Positions 1 through 5,053 of a stretch of DNA of 12,921 nt are shown piece after piece. The stretch lies in assembly GCA_025963345.1 (NCBI GenBank), contig JAOPUS010000181.1, forward strand, positions 1 through 12,921, written 5' to 3'. Position 1 is the stretch's first letter. Each line of letters opens with the position of its first letter. The DNA is from Blastococcus sp. (lineage in GTDB: Bacteria; Actinomycetota; Actinomycetes; Mycobacteriales; Geodermatophilaceae). Under the pieces are notes generated by a model. It worked only from the letters and a program-made list of their open reading frames with translations, was not told where the DNA came from and did no database searches. Made by a program: the position numbers and the translations under genes.

Positions 1-302
1 CCGAGGAGCACAGCTCCAGCGGCCTGCGCTCGGCCGAGATCGAGGCGCTGGACCACCTGCCGGACTCTGACATCAAGGAGGCCCTGCAGCAGCTGCCCGA
101 GGACTTCCGGCTGGCGGTGTACCTCGCGGACGTCGAGGGCTTTGCCTACAAGGAGATCGCCGAGATCATGGGCACGCCCATCGGCACGGTGATGTCCCGT
201 CTGCACCGTGGCCGGCGCGGCCTGCAGGCACTGCTGGCCGATTACGCCCGTGAGCGCGGCTTCGTCCGTGCCGGAGCCGGTGAGGAGGCGAGCCAGTCAT
301 GA
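1..302 (+). CDS. sigR: ECF sigma factor SigR/SigH, C-terminal part (5' end outside window)
   Basis: The reading frame is open from the window edge to TGA at 300-302 and gives the last ~100 residues of a group IV sigma factor. The visible part is the region 2-4 linker followed by sigma region 4: LPEDFRLAVYLADVEGF, then the helix-turn-helix YKEIAEIMGTPIGTVMSRLH and the basic tail RGRRGLQALL that contacts the -35 element. Identity as the thiol-oxidative-stress sigma factor SigR (Streptomyces) / SigH (mycobacteria) rests on the directly coupled downstream gene, an RsrA-type zinc anti-sigma factor; stop and start overlap as ATGA (299-302). Region 2 and the promoter are outside the window, so autoregulation cannot be checked. 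The family recognises GGAAY-N18-GTT promoters; one such site occurs at 5096-5121. Confidence 0.95.
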   Translation, partial: EEHSSSGLRSAEIEALDHLPDSDIKEALQQLPEDFRLAVYLADVEGFAYKEIAEIMGTPIGTVMSRLHRGRRGLQALLADYARERGFVRAGAGEEASQS

Positions 303-631
303 GCAACGGCGCTCAGGGTCCCGGCGAGCCGATCGAGATCACGTCGTGCGACGACGTCCTCTCCCACGTATTCGAGTTCCTCGACCACGAGACCGGTGAC
401 GAGCGCCGCGCGCTGATCGCCGAGCACCTCGAGGACTGCTCGCCGTGCCTGCGGGAATTCGGGATCGAGCAGGAGTTCAAGGCGCTGGTCCGCCGCCGCT
501 GCGGGGGAGACCCGACGCCGTCCGGCCTGCGCGAGCGGATCAAGGTGCAGCTGACCACGGTGTCCTTCGAGGAGGACGGCACCCAGATCACCGTCGAGCG
601 CGTCAGCGTCGAGAGCGAGGGCCCGGCCTAG
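299..631 (+). CDS. rsrA: RsrA/RshA-type redox-sensing zinc anti-sigma factor
   Basis: This 110-residue protein has the zinc-associated anti-sigma (ZAS) motif H43-x3-C47-x2-C50 (HLEDCSPC), with further cysteines C17 (SCDD) and C68 (RRRC). This is the arrangement of RsrA, where zinc-bound cysteines form a disulfide on thiol oxidation and release SigR; zinc is later restored through the mycothiol/thioredoxin systems. It probably acts in the cytoplasm as a 1:1 complex with the sigma factor upstream. The start ATG (299) overlaps the sigR stop, implying translational coupling and fixed stoichiometry. The length is typical of the family (about 100-110 residues). The acidic C-terminal tail after C68 has no recognisable domain. 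A strong hairpin terminator follows 26 bases after the stop. Confidence 0.96.
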   Translation: MSNGAQGPGEPIEITSCDDVLSHVFEFLDHETGDERRALIAEHLEDCSPCLREFGIEQEFKALVRRRCGGDPTPSGLRERIKVQLTTVSFEEDGTQITVERVSVESEGPA

Positions 632-657
632 TCCGGGAACCAGGGGTCCGAGCACGC

Positions 658-696
658 AGAAGCCCCGCCCCCGCCGTAGCGGGGAGCGGGGCTTCT
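658..696. terminator. Bidirectional hairpin terminator between rsrA and bL37
   Basis: AGAAGCCCCGC (658-668) pairs with GCGGGGCTTCT (686-696). The inner arms CCCCGC (669-674) and GCGGGG (679-684) close a CGTA tetraloop with a single bulged A at 685, giving a 17-bp stem. It lies between convergent rsrA (+) and the bL37 gene (-), with A/T bases at both feet, so it probably ends both transcripts. Confidence 0.85.
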
Positions 697-716
697 CACG
701 TTCCCGGTGCCTGTGA

Positions 717-791
717 TCAGGCGTTGGGCCGCTTGCCGTGGTTGGCGCCGTTCTTCTTGCGAGAGCGACGCTTGCGTCCGCGCTTGGACAT
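717..791 (-). CDS. 50S ribosomal protein bL37 (24-residue actinobacterial micro-protein)
   Basis: This 24-residue, strongly basic protein starts MSKRGRKRRSRKKNG and ends ANHGKRPNA. The MxKRGRK start and ANHGKRPN end match the small large-subunit protein bL37 seen in mycobacterial ribosome structures and conserved in Actinobacteria, usually beside sigR/rsrA. An AGGAGG Shine-Dalgarno sequence at 798-803 (minus strand) lies 6 bases before the ATG, which supports real translation. The gene is convergent with rsrA and shares the hairpin at 658-696. It is short enough to be missed by automatic gene callers. Function in the ribosome is known from structures of relatives; nothing here shows special regulation beyond the long upstream region containing the palindrome at 869-885. 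Confidence 0.9.
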   Translation of the reverse strand: MSKRGRKRRSRKKNGANHGKRPNA

Positions 792-868
792 CGCTGCCCT
801 CCTCTCGACGTAGCGGTGGGCCGCTGTGCTGGTGGAGCGGACCCTGGTCCTCGCGGGCCGTGGACTGG

Positions 869-885
869 GCGCACGTAACGTGCGC
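869..885. promoter_or_regulatory. Perfect 17-bp palindrome in the bL37 / biotin-carboxylase-like divergent region
   Basis: GCGCACGT (869-876) and ACGTGCGC (878-885) form perfect 8-base arms around a single A. It sits in the 200-bp region between the divergent bL37 gene and the gene starting at 992. TAACGT at 876-881, inside the palindrome, is a possible plus-strand -10 box (TANNNT). A protein bound here could control one or both genes. The regulator is unknown; the operator role is inferred from symmetry and position only. Confidence 0.45.
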
Positions 886-991
886 GGCGTCGCCGGGACC
901 GCCAAGCTGACCCGGCAAGCCTCTCACGGGGCGCTCCGGCTCCTCGCACAGTGTTGTGGTGCCGGACCGGGGGAACGCAGGAGGGGACACC

Positions 992-2059
992 ATGGCACAC
1001 CTGGGTATCGAGAGCGTGCTCGTGGCCGGTCGCGGTCCCGCGGCGTGCGCCGTCATCGCCGCCTGTAGCCGGCTGGGGGTGAAGGCGGTCGCCGTCCACT
1101 CCGAGGCCGAGCGATCGGCCCGGCACGTCCGGCTGGCCGACGACGCGGTGCTGCTCGGCCCGGCGCCGGCCACGGAGTCCTATCTCGCCGTCGACCGGAT
1201 CGTGGAGGCGGCCCGCCGCAGCGGGGTCACCGCTGTCCTGCCGGTGCCTCCTGCGCTGGCCGGGAACGCCCGCCTGGCCGCCGCCGTCGTCGAGGCCGGG
1301 CTGCGGTGGGTGGGGCCGGACGCCGAGGTGCTGGAGCGGCTCGGGGGTGATGGCGTCGAGCCGGCCAGCGAGCGCGGCCTGCTGGGCTGGGTGACCGCCG
1401 AGGGCCTGCGGTTCGCGACGCCGGTCGCGCGCGACCGGGCGGCCGGCATCGCCCGCGTCACCTGGACCCTCGAGGACCCGCCCCAGGACACCGCCCAGGT
1501 CCCGGCCACGGAACTTCCCCGGGCGGCGCGGCGGCTCGCCGAGGTCGGCTGGCGCGGTCTGGTCACCGTCGGCATCGCACCGGACGGTGAACTCGCCGAG
1601 GTGGCCGCCGGGTTCTCCCTCGACATGGCCGTCCTCGAGCGGGTGCACGGGGTCGACGCCGTGGAGCTCGCGCTGCGCAGCGCCGCCGGTGAGACCGGGT
1701 CCGCTCCCGAGGGACGTCCCGTGCGGGCCGCCGTCGTCGTCCAGTTGAGGGCCGGCCTGCCGCCCGGGACGCCGGGACGGGTGACCGGCCGGCTGCCCGG
1801 CAGCGGTCCGATGCCGGTGCCGAAGGCCGACGTCGAACTGGTCGCGATCAGTGGCTACGACCCCGGTGACCGCCTCGACGGCTGGTACGACGCGCTCCTG
1901 GCCACCGTCAGCGCTGCCGGTCCGGACACCGCCACCGCCGCCCGCGCCGCCTCGGATGCCTTGTCCGGATTGCCCGACGTCGGCGTGCCGCACGACGGCG
2001 CGGACGTGTGCGCGGTCCTGGGACGACTGGCCGCCGGCAGCAGGGTCCCCACCGAATGA
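992..2059 (+). CDS. Degenerate biotin-carboxylase-like protein lacking the ATP-grasp core
   Basis: The 355-residue protein aligns by eye to both ends of biotin carboxylase (acyl-CoA carboxylase alpha subunit, usually about 450 residues for this domain set). Residues 8-65 resemble the N-terminal domain: VAVHSEAERSARHVRLADD and LLGPAPATESYL are near-typical. Residues ~99-117 (VVEAGLRWVGPDAEVLERLG) follow the same fold. Residues ~181-235 and ~244-330 resemble the end of ATP-grasp and the C-terminal domain (GVDAVELALRSAAGE, WYDALLA). Key features are gone: NRGEIA has become GRGPAA, the HPGYGFLSEN segment reads LPVPPALAGN, the GDK lysine motif is GGDG, the ATP-binding glycine loop and lid are deleted, and the EMNxRxQVEH segment reads EVAAGFSLDMAV. 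Catalysis is therefore unlikely. The ATG at 992 has a strong AGGAGGGG site 7-8 bases upstream. The carrier-protein gene lies 55 bases downstream. It could be a regulator, a biotin or carrier scaffold, or a decaying paralog; the long intact frame favours selection. Confidence 0.75.
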   Translation: MAHLGIESVLVAGRGPAACAVIAACSRLGVKAVAVHSEAERSARHVRLADDAVLLGPAPATESYLAVDRIVEAARRSGVTAVLPVPPALAGNARLAAAVVEAGLRWVGPDAEVLERLGGDGVEPASERGLLGWVTAEGLRFATPVARDRAAGIARVTWTLEDPPQDTAQVPATELPRAARRLAEVGWRGLVTVGIAPDGELAEVAAGFSLDMAVLERVHGVDAVELALRSAAGETGSAPEGRPVRAAVVVQLRAGLPPGTPGRVTGRLPGSGPMPVPKADVELVAISGYDPGDRLDGWYDALLATVSAAGPDTATAARAASDALSGLPDVGVPHDGADVCAVLGRLAAGSRVPTE

Positions 2060-2114
2060 CCGGCGTGCTTGGATGACTGTCCGAGAATGACGGCGCCGAC
2101 GCAGAGGGGGCCCC

Positions 2115-2336
2115 GTGGCGGTCGAGGAGATCCACGCGGAGATGGTCTCCAGCGTCTGGAAGGTCCTCGTCGAGCCCGGCGCGCAGGTCGCGGCCGGCGA
2201 CACGCTGGTGATCCTCGAATCGATGAAGATGGAGATCCCGGTGCTGACCGAGCACGCCGGCACCGTGCAGGACCTGCACGTGGTCGAGGGTGAGGCGCTC
2301 CAGGAGGGCGACCTCATCGCCACCGTCGCGCGCTGA
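2115..2336 (+). CDS. Stand-alone biotinyl/lipoyl carrier protein (TB7.3-like)
   Basis: This 73-residue protein is a single biotinyl/lipoyl attachment domain with the canonical ESMKMEIP motif; the modified lysine is K38. The two halves of the fold are visible: VLVEPGAQVAAGDTLVILES before the lysine, and AGTVQDLHVVEGEALQEGDLIATV after it. Length and sequence resemble the mycobacterial biotinylated protein TB7.3 (about 71 residues), which from recall sits between rshA and the PdtaS kinase gene, as here. The MKM context favours biotin over lipoate. GTG at 2115 is chosen because the protein then starts as in TB7.3 and a purine-rich AGAGGGGG precedes it. Its carboxylase partner is unknown; the adjacent upstream gene is a biotin-carboxylase relative without a working active site. 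Confidence 0.92.
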   Translation: MAVEEIHAEMVSSVWKVLVEPGAQVAAGDTLVILESMKMEIPVLTEHAGTVQDLHVVEGEALQEGDLIATVAR

Positions 2337-2395
2337 CGGCCCCGCTGCAGGGTCCCGCCGCGAGCTTGCGAGCGGTGGGGGGCAGGGGGCCTTTT
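2337..2395 (+). repeat. Palindromic intergenic repeat, copy 1 (acts as terminator)
   Basis: This 59-bp sequence matches the one at 2917-2976 in the same orientation, with about five mismatches and one inserted G. It starts immediately after the carrier-protein stop codon. Its arms form a long GC hairpin (CCCGCCGC against GCGGTGGG, and CTGC against GCAG) around GAGCTTGCGA, ending in CCTTTT. On the plus strand this looks like an intrinsic terminator for the carrier-protein transcript; its last base is shared with the stop codon of the minus-strand GNAT gene. Two near-identical copies within 600 bp suggest a dispersed element rather than a unique terminator. Confidence 0.8.
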
Positions 2396-2901
2396 CAGAG
2401 GGCGCGGGCGTACACCAGCAGGTCGACACCCGGCAATGGCGACCAGTCCCGCTCGGGCAGCCGGGTGAAGCCCAGCCGCTCGTAGAGCCGGTGCGCGGTC
2501 GTCATCCGCGGGTCGGTGGAGATGACCATCCGCCGCTTCCCGGCGGCGCGTGCCCGTTCCAGGCAGGTGCTGACCAGCAGCTCCCCGACGCCTTGGCCCT
2601 GCACGGCCGGATCGACCACGAGCATCCGGAAGGCCGCTTCATCCTCCGACTGCGTGATCTCCCCGAAGTCACCGGTCAGGACGAGGGCGACGCTCCCGAC
2701 GATGTGGCCGGCGCGGTCCCGCACCACCAGCAGCTGGGACCGCTCCGCGCGGCCGGCGACGTCGGCCAGGGCCGGGGTGTAGTCGTCGGATGCGAGTCCG
2801 CCGTCGACGTAGACACCGACGGTCAGCTCGGCGATGCGGGGGAAGTCCACCGGCCGGGCGGCCTCCACGATCAGGGACGACGAACCGGCGGGCTGGACCA
2901 C
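2395..2901 (-). CDS. GNAT family N-acetyltransferase, repeat-flanked
   Basis: This 168-residue single-domain GNAT shows the acetyl-CoA pyrophosphate-binding motif A (MLVVDPAVQGQGVGELLV, with the Q/R-x-x-G-x-G core QGQGVG). An N-terminal strand precedes it (LIVEAARPVDFPRIAEL) and motif B follows (HRLYERLGFTRLPERDW). The substrate cannot be told from sequence; relatives acetylate small amines, antibiotics or protein N-termini. GTG at 2901 is preferred because a TAGGCT -10 box ends exactly 6 bases upstream, predicting a leaderless transcript. The gene runs against its neighbours and is bracketed by direct copies of the same palindromic repeat, so it looks inserted between the carrier-protein and kinase genes, which I recall as adjacent in mycobacteria. 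Confidence 0.88.
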   Translation of the reverse strand: MVQPAGSSSLIVEAARPVDFPRIAELTVGVYVDGGLASDDYTPALADVAGRAERSQLLVVRDRAGHIVGSVALVLTGDFGEITQSEDEAAFRMLVVDPAVQGQGVGELLVSTCLERARAAGKRRMVISTDPRMTTAHRLYERLGFTRLPERDWSPLPGVDLLVYARAL

Positions 2902-2907
2902 GCCGGC

Positions 2908-2913
2908 AGCCTA
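2908..2913 (-). promoter_or_regulatory. -10 box TAGGCT of leaderless GNAT gene
   Basis: On the minus strand TAGGCT is followed by six bases and then the GTG start, the spacing expected for transcription starting at the start codon. No Shine-Dalgarno sequence is present. The -35 zone falls inside the repeat copy at 2917-2976. Confidence 0.6.
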
Positions 2914-2916
2914 GTT

Positions 2917-2976
2917 CGGCCCCCTGCAGGGCCCCGCCGCGAGCGTGCGAGCGGAGGGGGGCAGGGGGTCCTTCTT
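2917..2976 (+). repeat. Palindromic intergenic repeat, copy 2 (between divergent promoters)
   Basis: This is the second copy of the repeat at 2337-2395. Its arms are CCCCCTGC (2920-2927) and GCAGGGGG (2961-2968), with inner arms CCCC/GGGG and CCGC/GCGG around GAGCGTGCGA. It lies between the divergent GNAT and pdtaS genes. It does not follow a gene end, so it is not a simple terminator here; instead it fills the upstream part of both promoters, with a TAGGCT -10 box 3 bases outside one edge and one base outside the other. Confidence 0.8.
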
Positions 2977-2977
2977 C

Positions 2978-2983
2978 TAGGCT
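2978..2983 (+). promoter_or_regulatory. -10 box TAGGCT for the pdtaS leader ORF
   Basis: TAGGCT lies 9 bases before ATG 2993, so a transcript would carry only about 2-3 bases before that codon. It is the same hexamer as the divergent GNAT -10 box. No -35 consensus is visible; that zone is repeat DNA. Confidence 0.55.
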
Positions 2984-2992
2984 CGGACCACC

Positions 2993-3016
2993 ATGACGAT
3001 CGACGCGCAGCGATGA
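2993..3016 (+). CDS. Seven-codon leader ORF overlapping the pdtaS start
   Basis: ATG at 2993 opens a short frame encoding MTIDAQR and stops at TGA 3014-3016, which overlaps the pdtaS ATG (3013-3015) as ATGA. The ATG lies just behind a -10 box and so would be the first start codon on a nearly leaderless mRNA. The pdtaS start has no clear Shine-Dalgarno sequence, so ribosomes finishing this peptide may restart on pdtaS. The peptide sequence suggests no amino-acid attenuation. Translation is inferred, not shown. Confidence 0.45.
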   Translation: MTIDAQR

Positions 3017-4509
3017 CGAGCCTCTCCGAGCGACTGACCCGCGGCTCGGCGTCCAGCCCCTCGCAGGTCGAGCATGCCCGGCGCCTGGTCGCCGACTGGC
3101 AGCTGCTGGCCGACCTGGCTTTCGCCGACCTGACCCTCTGGGTCCCCCTGCCGAGCGGCTCCTGGTGGTGCGTCGCCCAAGTGCGGCCGCTGACCGCCCC
3201 GACCAGCCGGCCGGAGGACCTGGTGGGTGCGGAGGTCGACGGCGTCGTCGCGGAGCCGTTCGTCGTCGCCCATCGTGAGGGGCGCCCGGTCACCGAGGGC
3301 GAGCCCGACTGGTCCGGCCCCGCTCCGCGGCGGCGAGAGGTCATCCCGGTCGGACACGACGGCGTCGTGGTCGCCGTGCTGGCCAAGGACACCAACCTGG
3401 CGGTCACCCGGTCGCCGTCGACGCTGGAACTGACCTACCTCGACATCGCTGCCGACCTCTGTCTCATGGTCTCGGCCGGCACCTTCCCGCCGCAGAAGCC
3501 GCAGGACGCCGAGATGAGCCCGCGGGTCGGTGACGGCCTGGTCCGGCTGGACGGCTCGGGCCGGGTCACCTACGCCAGCCCCAACGCACTGTCGGCCTAC
3601 CGGCGGATCGGGGTGGACCGCGACCTCGCCGGTGCCGAGCTCGCTCCGCTCACGCGCTCCGCCGCCGCCGACCGGGTCGCGGGGGAGGCGGCGGCCGCCG
3701 GCATCGCGGCGGCGGTGGCCGGCCGGTTCCCCGACCCCATGGACGTCGAGGGGCATTCGGCCACGATGTTCGTCCGGGCCCTGCCACTGCACGCTCCCGG
3801 TGGGGAGGCGGGCGCGCTCGTGCTGGTCCGCGACGTCACCGACGTGCGGCGGCGCGACCGGGCGCTGCTCACCAAGGACGCCACGATCCGGGAGATCCAT
3901 CACCGGGTGAAGAACAACCTGCAGACGGTGGCGGCGCTGCTGCGGCTGCAGGCGCGGCGGATGACCGAGCCCGCCGCCCGCGCGGCGCTCGAGGAGTCGG
4001 TGCGTCGGGTCTCCTCGATCGCGGTCGTGCACGAGACCCTGGCCGGCAGCCGCGAGGACGTCGTCGACGTGGACGACGTCCTGGACCAGGTGCTGCCGAT
4101 GCTCGGCGACCTCGCCTCGGTCGGGCCGGCCGCCCGGACCCGGCGCACCGGCACCTTCGGGGAGCTGCCCGCTGCCGCGGCCACGCCGCTGGTCCTCGCG
4201 GTCACCGAGCTGCTGCACAACGCCGCCGAGCACGCGTTCCCGGACGGTGAGCCGGGGACGATCGAGCTCGTCGCGGAGCGGACCGGCGACGACCTCGTGG
4301 TCCGCGTGCGGGACAACGGTCAGGGCCTGCCGGAGGGCTTCGACGCCGCCGGGAGCGACGGGCTGGGGCTGCAGATCGTGCGGACGCTGGTCACCAGCGA
4401 GCTCGGCGGGAGCCTCTCGATGACCAGCCCGCCCTCCCCGGCACCCGACGGACAGTCGGGCACCGAGGTCGTGCTCGTCCTCCCGGGCGCCGGCCTGCCC
4501 CGCCGCTGA
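3013..4509 (+). CDS. pdtaS: PdtaS-type soluble sensor histidine kinase (GAF-PAS-HisKA_2-HATPase)
   Basis: This 498-residue protein has no membrane segment. An N-terminal GAF region (~25-150) includes DWQLLADLAFADLTLWV. A PAS region (~175-275) contains RVTYASPNALSAYRRIG. The HisKA_2 dimerisation helix has the phosphoacceptor box IREIHHRVKNNLQTVAALLR (His296/His297). An HATPase_c domain follows, with the N-box ELLHNAAEHAF (Asn403), the G1 box DNGQGLP and G2 GLGLQIVRTL. It closely resembles Rv3220c (PdtaS), which phosphorylates the ANTAR RNA-binding regulator PdtaR; no pdtaR is in this window. Mycobacterial PdtaS is reported to respond to copper and nitric oxide through GAF cysteines 53 and 57 (from recall). 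Here Cys53 is present (WWCVAQV) but position 57 is Val. ATG 3013 fits the mycobacterial start; translation is probably coupled to the leader ORF at 2993. A 15-bp hairpin terminates it. Confidence 0.95.
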   Translation: MTSLSERLTRGSASSPSQVEHARRLVADWQLLADLAFADLTLWVPLPSGSWWCVAQVRPLTAPTSRPEDLVGAEVDGVVAEPFVVAHREGRPVTEGEPDWSGPAPRRREVIPVGHDGVVVAVLAKDTNLAVTRSPSTLELTYLDIAADLCLMVSAGTFPPQKPQDAEMSPRVGDGLVRLDGSGRVTYASPNALSAYRRIGVDRDLAGAELAPLTRSAAADRVAGEAAAAGIAAAVAGRFPDPMDVEGHSATMFVRALPLHAPGGEAGALVLVRDVTDVRRRDRALLTKDATIREIHHRVKNNLQTVAALLRLQARRMTEPAARAALEESVRRVSSIAVVHETLAGSREDVVDVDDVLDQVLPMLGDLASVGPAARTRRTGTFGELPAAAATPLVLAVTELLHNAAEHAFPDGEPGTIELVAERTGDDLVVRVRDNGQGLPEGFDAAGSDGLGLQIVRTLVTSELGGSLSMTSPPSPAPDGQSGTEVVLVLPGAGLPRR

Positions 4510-4515
4510 ACGCGC

Positions 4516-4549
4516 CGAGGCCGGTCCGGGACAACCCGGACCGGCCTCG
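4516..4549. terminator. Bidirectional terminator between pdtaS and whiB1
   Basis: CGAGGCCGGTCCGGG (4516-4530) and CCCGGACCGGCCTCG (4535-4549) form a perfect 15-bp stem with an ACAA loop, 6 bases after the pdtaS stop. It lies between convergent genes, so it probably serves both. There is no long T-run, as is usual in high-GC actinobacteria. Confidence 0.85.
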
Positions 4550-4603
4550 AGGCGGTCAGTAGTGCGGTGGTGCGGGTCGTGCGGTGGTGCCGTCGTGCTC
4601 CGG

Positions 4604-4855
4604 TCAGGCGGTGTGCACCCGGGTACGAGACTGGCGGCGCTTGAGCGCCCGTCGTTCGTCCTCGGAGAGCCCACCCCAGACTCCGGAGTCCTGGCCCGAG
4701 CGGAGGGCCCAGTCCAGGCACGACTGCACTACCGGGCAGCGACGGCAGACGGCCTTGGCCTGCTCGATCTGCACGACAGCCGGGCCGGTCGTCCCAATCG
4801 GGAAGAACAGCTCGGGGTCCTCGTCCCGGCAGAGCGCTACGTGGCGCCAGTCCAT
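4604..4855 (-). CDS. whiB1: WhiB1-type iron-sulfur transcriptional regulator
   Basis: This 83-residue protein has the four [4Fe-4S] cysteine ligands C9, C37, C40 and C46 (CRRCPVVQSC). The GVWGG turn and the basic C-terminus RRALKRRQSRTR bind DNA. The N-terminus MDWRHVALCRDEDPELFFP and nearly every motif match WhiB1 of mycobacteria (84 residues) and WblE of Streptomyces. In mycobacteria WhiB1 binds the primary sigma factor, its cluster reacts with nitric oxide, and it is essential. An AGGAG site lies about 10 bases upstream of the ATG. The gene is followed by the hairpin at 4516-4549 and preceded by a ~135-base predicted leader and an elaborate promoter region. Neighbouring pdtaS is also tied to nitric oxide in mycobacteria, so the two may share a signalling theme. 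Confidence 0.97.
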   Translation of the reverse strand: MDWRHVALCRDEDPELFFPIGTTGPAVVQIEQAKAVCRRCPVVQSCLDWALRSGQDSGVWGGLSEDERRALKRRQSRTRVHTA

Positions 4856-4961
4856 GGCGGTGTTCTCCTCGGTGTCGTCTACGGTTTCGGTACTTCAGTC
4901 GCCGGCCTCGGACCGCGTTGCAGGGCCGACACCGGTTGCCCAGCGCTTTGGCTCAGCGACT

Positions 4962-4983
4962 ACTTGCTTTGTTACCGGCAAGT
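4962..4983 (-). promoter_or_regulatory. Inverted repeat at the start of the whiB1 leader
   Basis: ACTTGC (4962-4967) and GCAAGT (4978-4983) are perfect 6-base arms around ten bases. The repeat lies about +8 to +29 of the predicted whiB1 transcript. It could be an operator just downstream of the start point or a small leader hairpin. Role inferred from position. Confidence 0.35.
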
Positions 4984-4997
4984 TGCGTTCTCCCGCG

Positions 4998-5025
4998 ATG
5001 TTTTCACGTGAAAGACGCCTGTCAA
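4998..5025 (-). promoter_or_regulatory. Predicted whiB1 promoter with consensus -35
   Basis: On the minus strand a perfect TTGACA (5025-5020) is followed by 16 bases and AAACAT (5003-4998) as a -10 candidate. Transcription would start near 4991, leaving a leader of about 135 bases before the whiB1 ATG. TTGACA is a full match to the housekeeping -35; the -10 matches only at positions 2, 5 and 6. Confidence 0.6.
5002..5013. promoter_or_regulatory. Perfect palindrome TTTCACGTGAAA inside the whiB1 promoter
   Basis: A 12-bp perfect palindrome lies in the spacer between the -35 and -10 boxes of the predicted whiB1 promoter and overlaps the first two bases of the -10. A protein bound here would block RNA polymerase, so it is a likely repressor site. 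The binding protein is unknown. Confidence 0.55.
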
Positions 5026-5053
5026 GCAGATCGAGGTCGTCGTTCGACCCCCC

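Noticed and set aside
242..2323. A 693-codon open frame on the minus strand.
   Set aside because: It is antisense to rsrA, the biotin-carboxylase-like gene and the carrier-protein gene, is low-complexity Arg/Gly/Pro-rich, and shows no domain; long antisense frames are normal at this GC content.
2337..2976. The paired repeats as attachment sites or an insertion sequence.
   Set aside because: There is no integrase or transposase and no tRNA; the hairpin structure and T-rich ends fit a terminator-like dispersed repeat better.
4562..4590. Two direct copies of GTGCGGTGGTGC with a 17-base period after whiB1.
   Set aside because: Only two short copies in low-complexity GC sequence between a terminator and a stop codon; nothing supports a functional repeat.
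2977..4674. A 565-codon minus-strand frame across pdtaS.
   Set aside because: Antisense shadow of a clear histidine kinase; composition is Arg/Gly/Asp-rich without domains.
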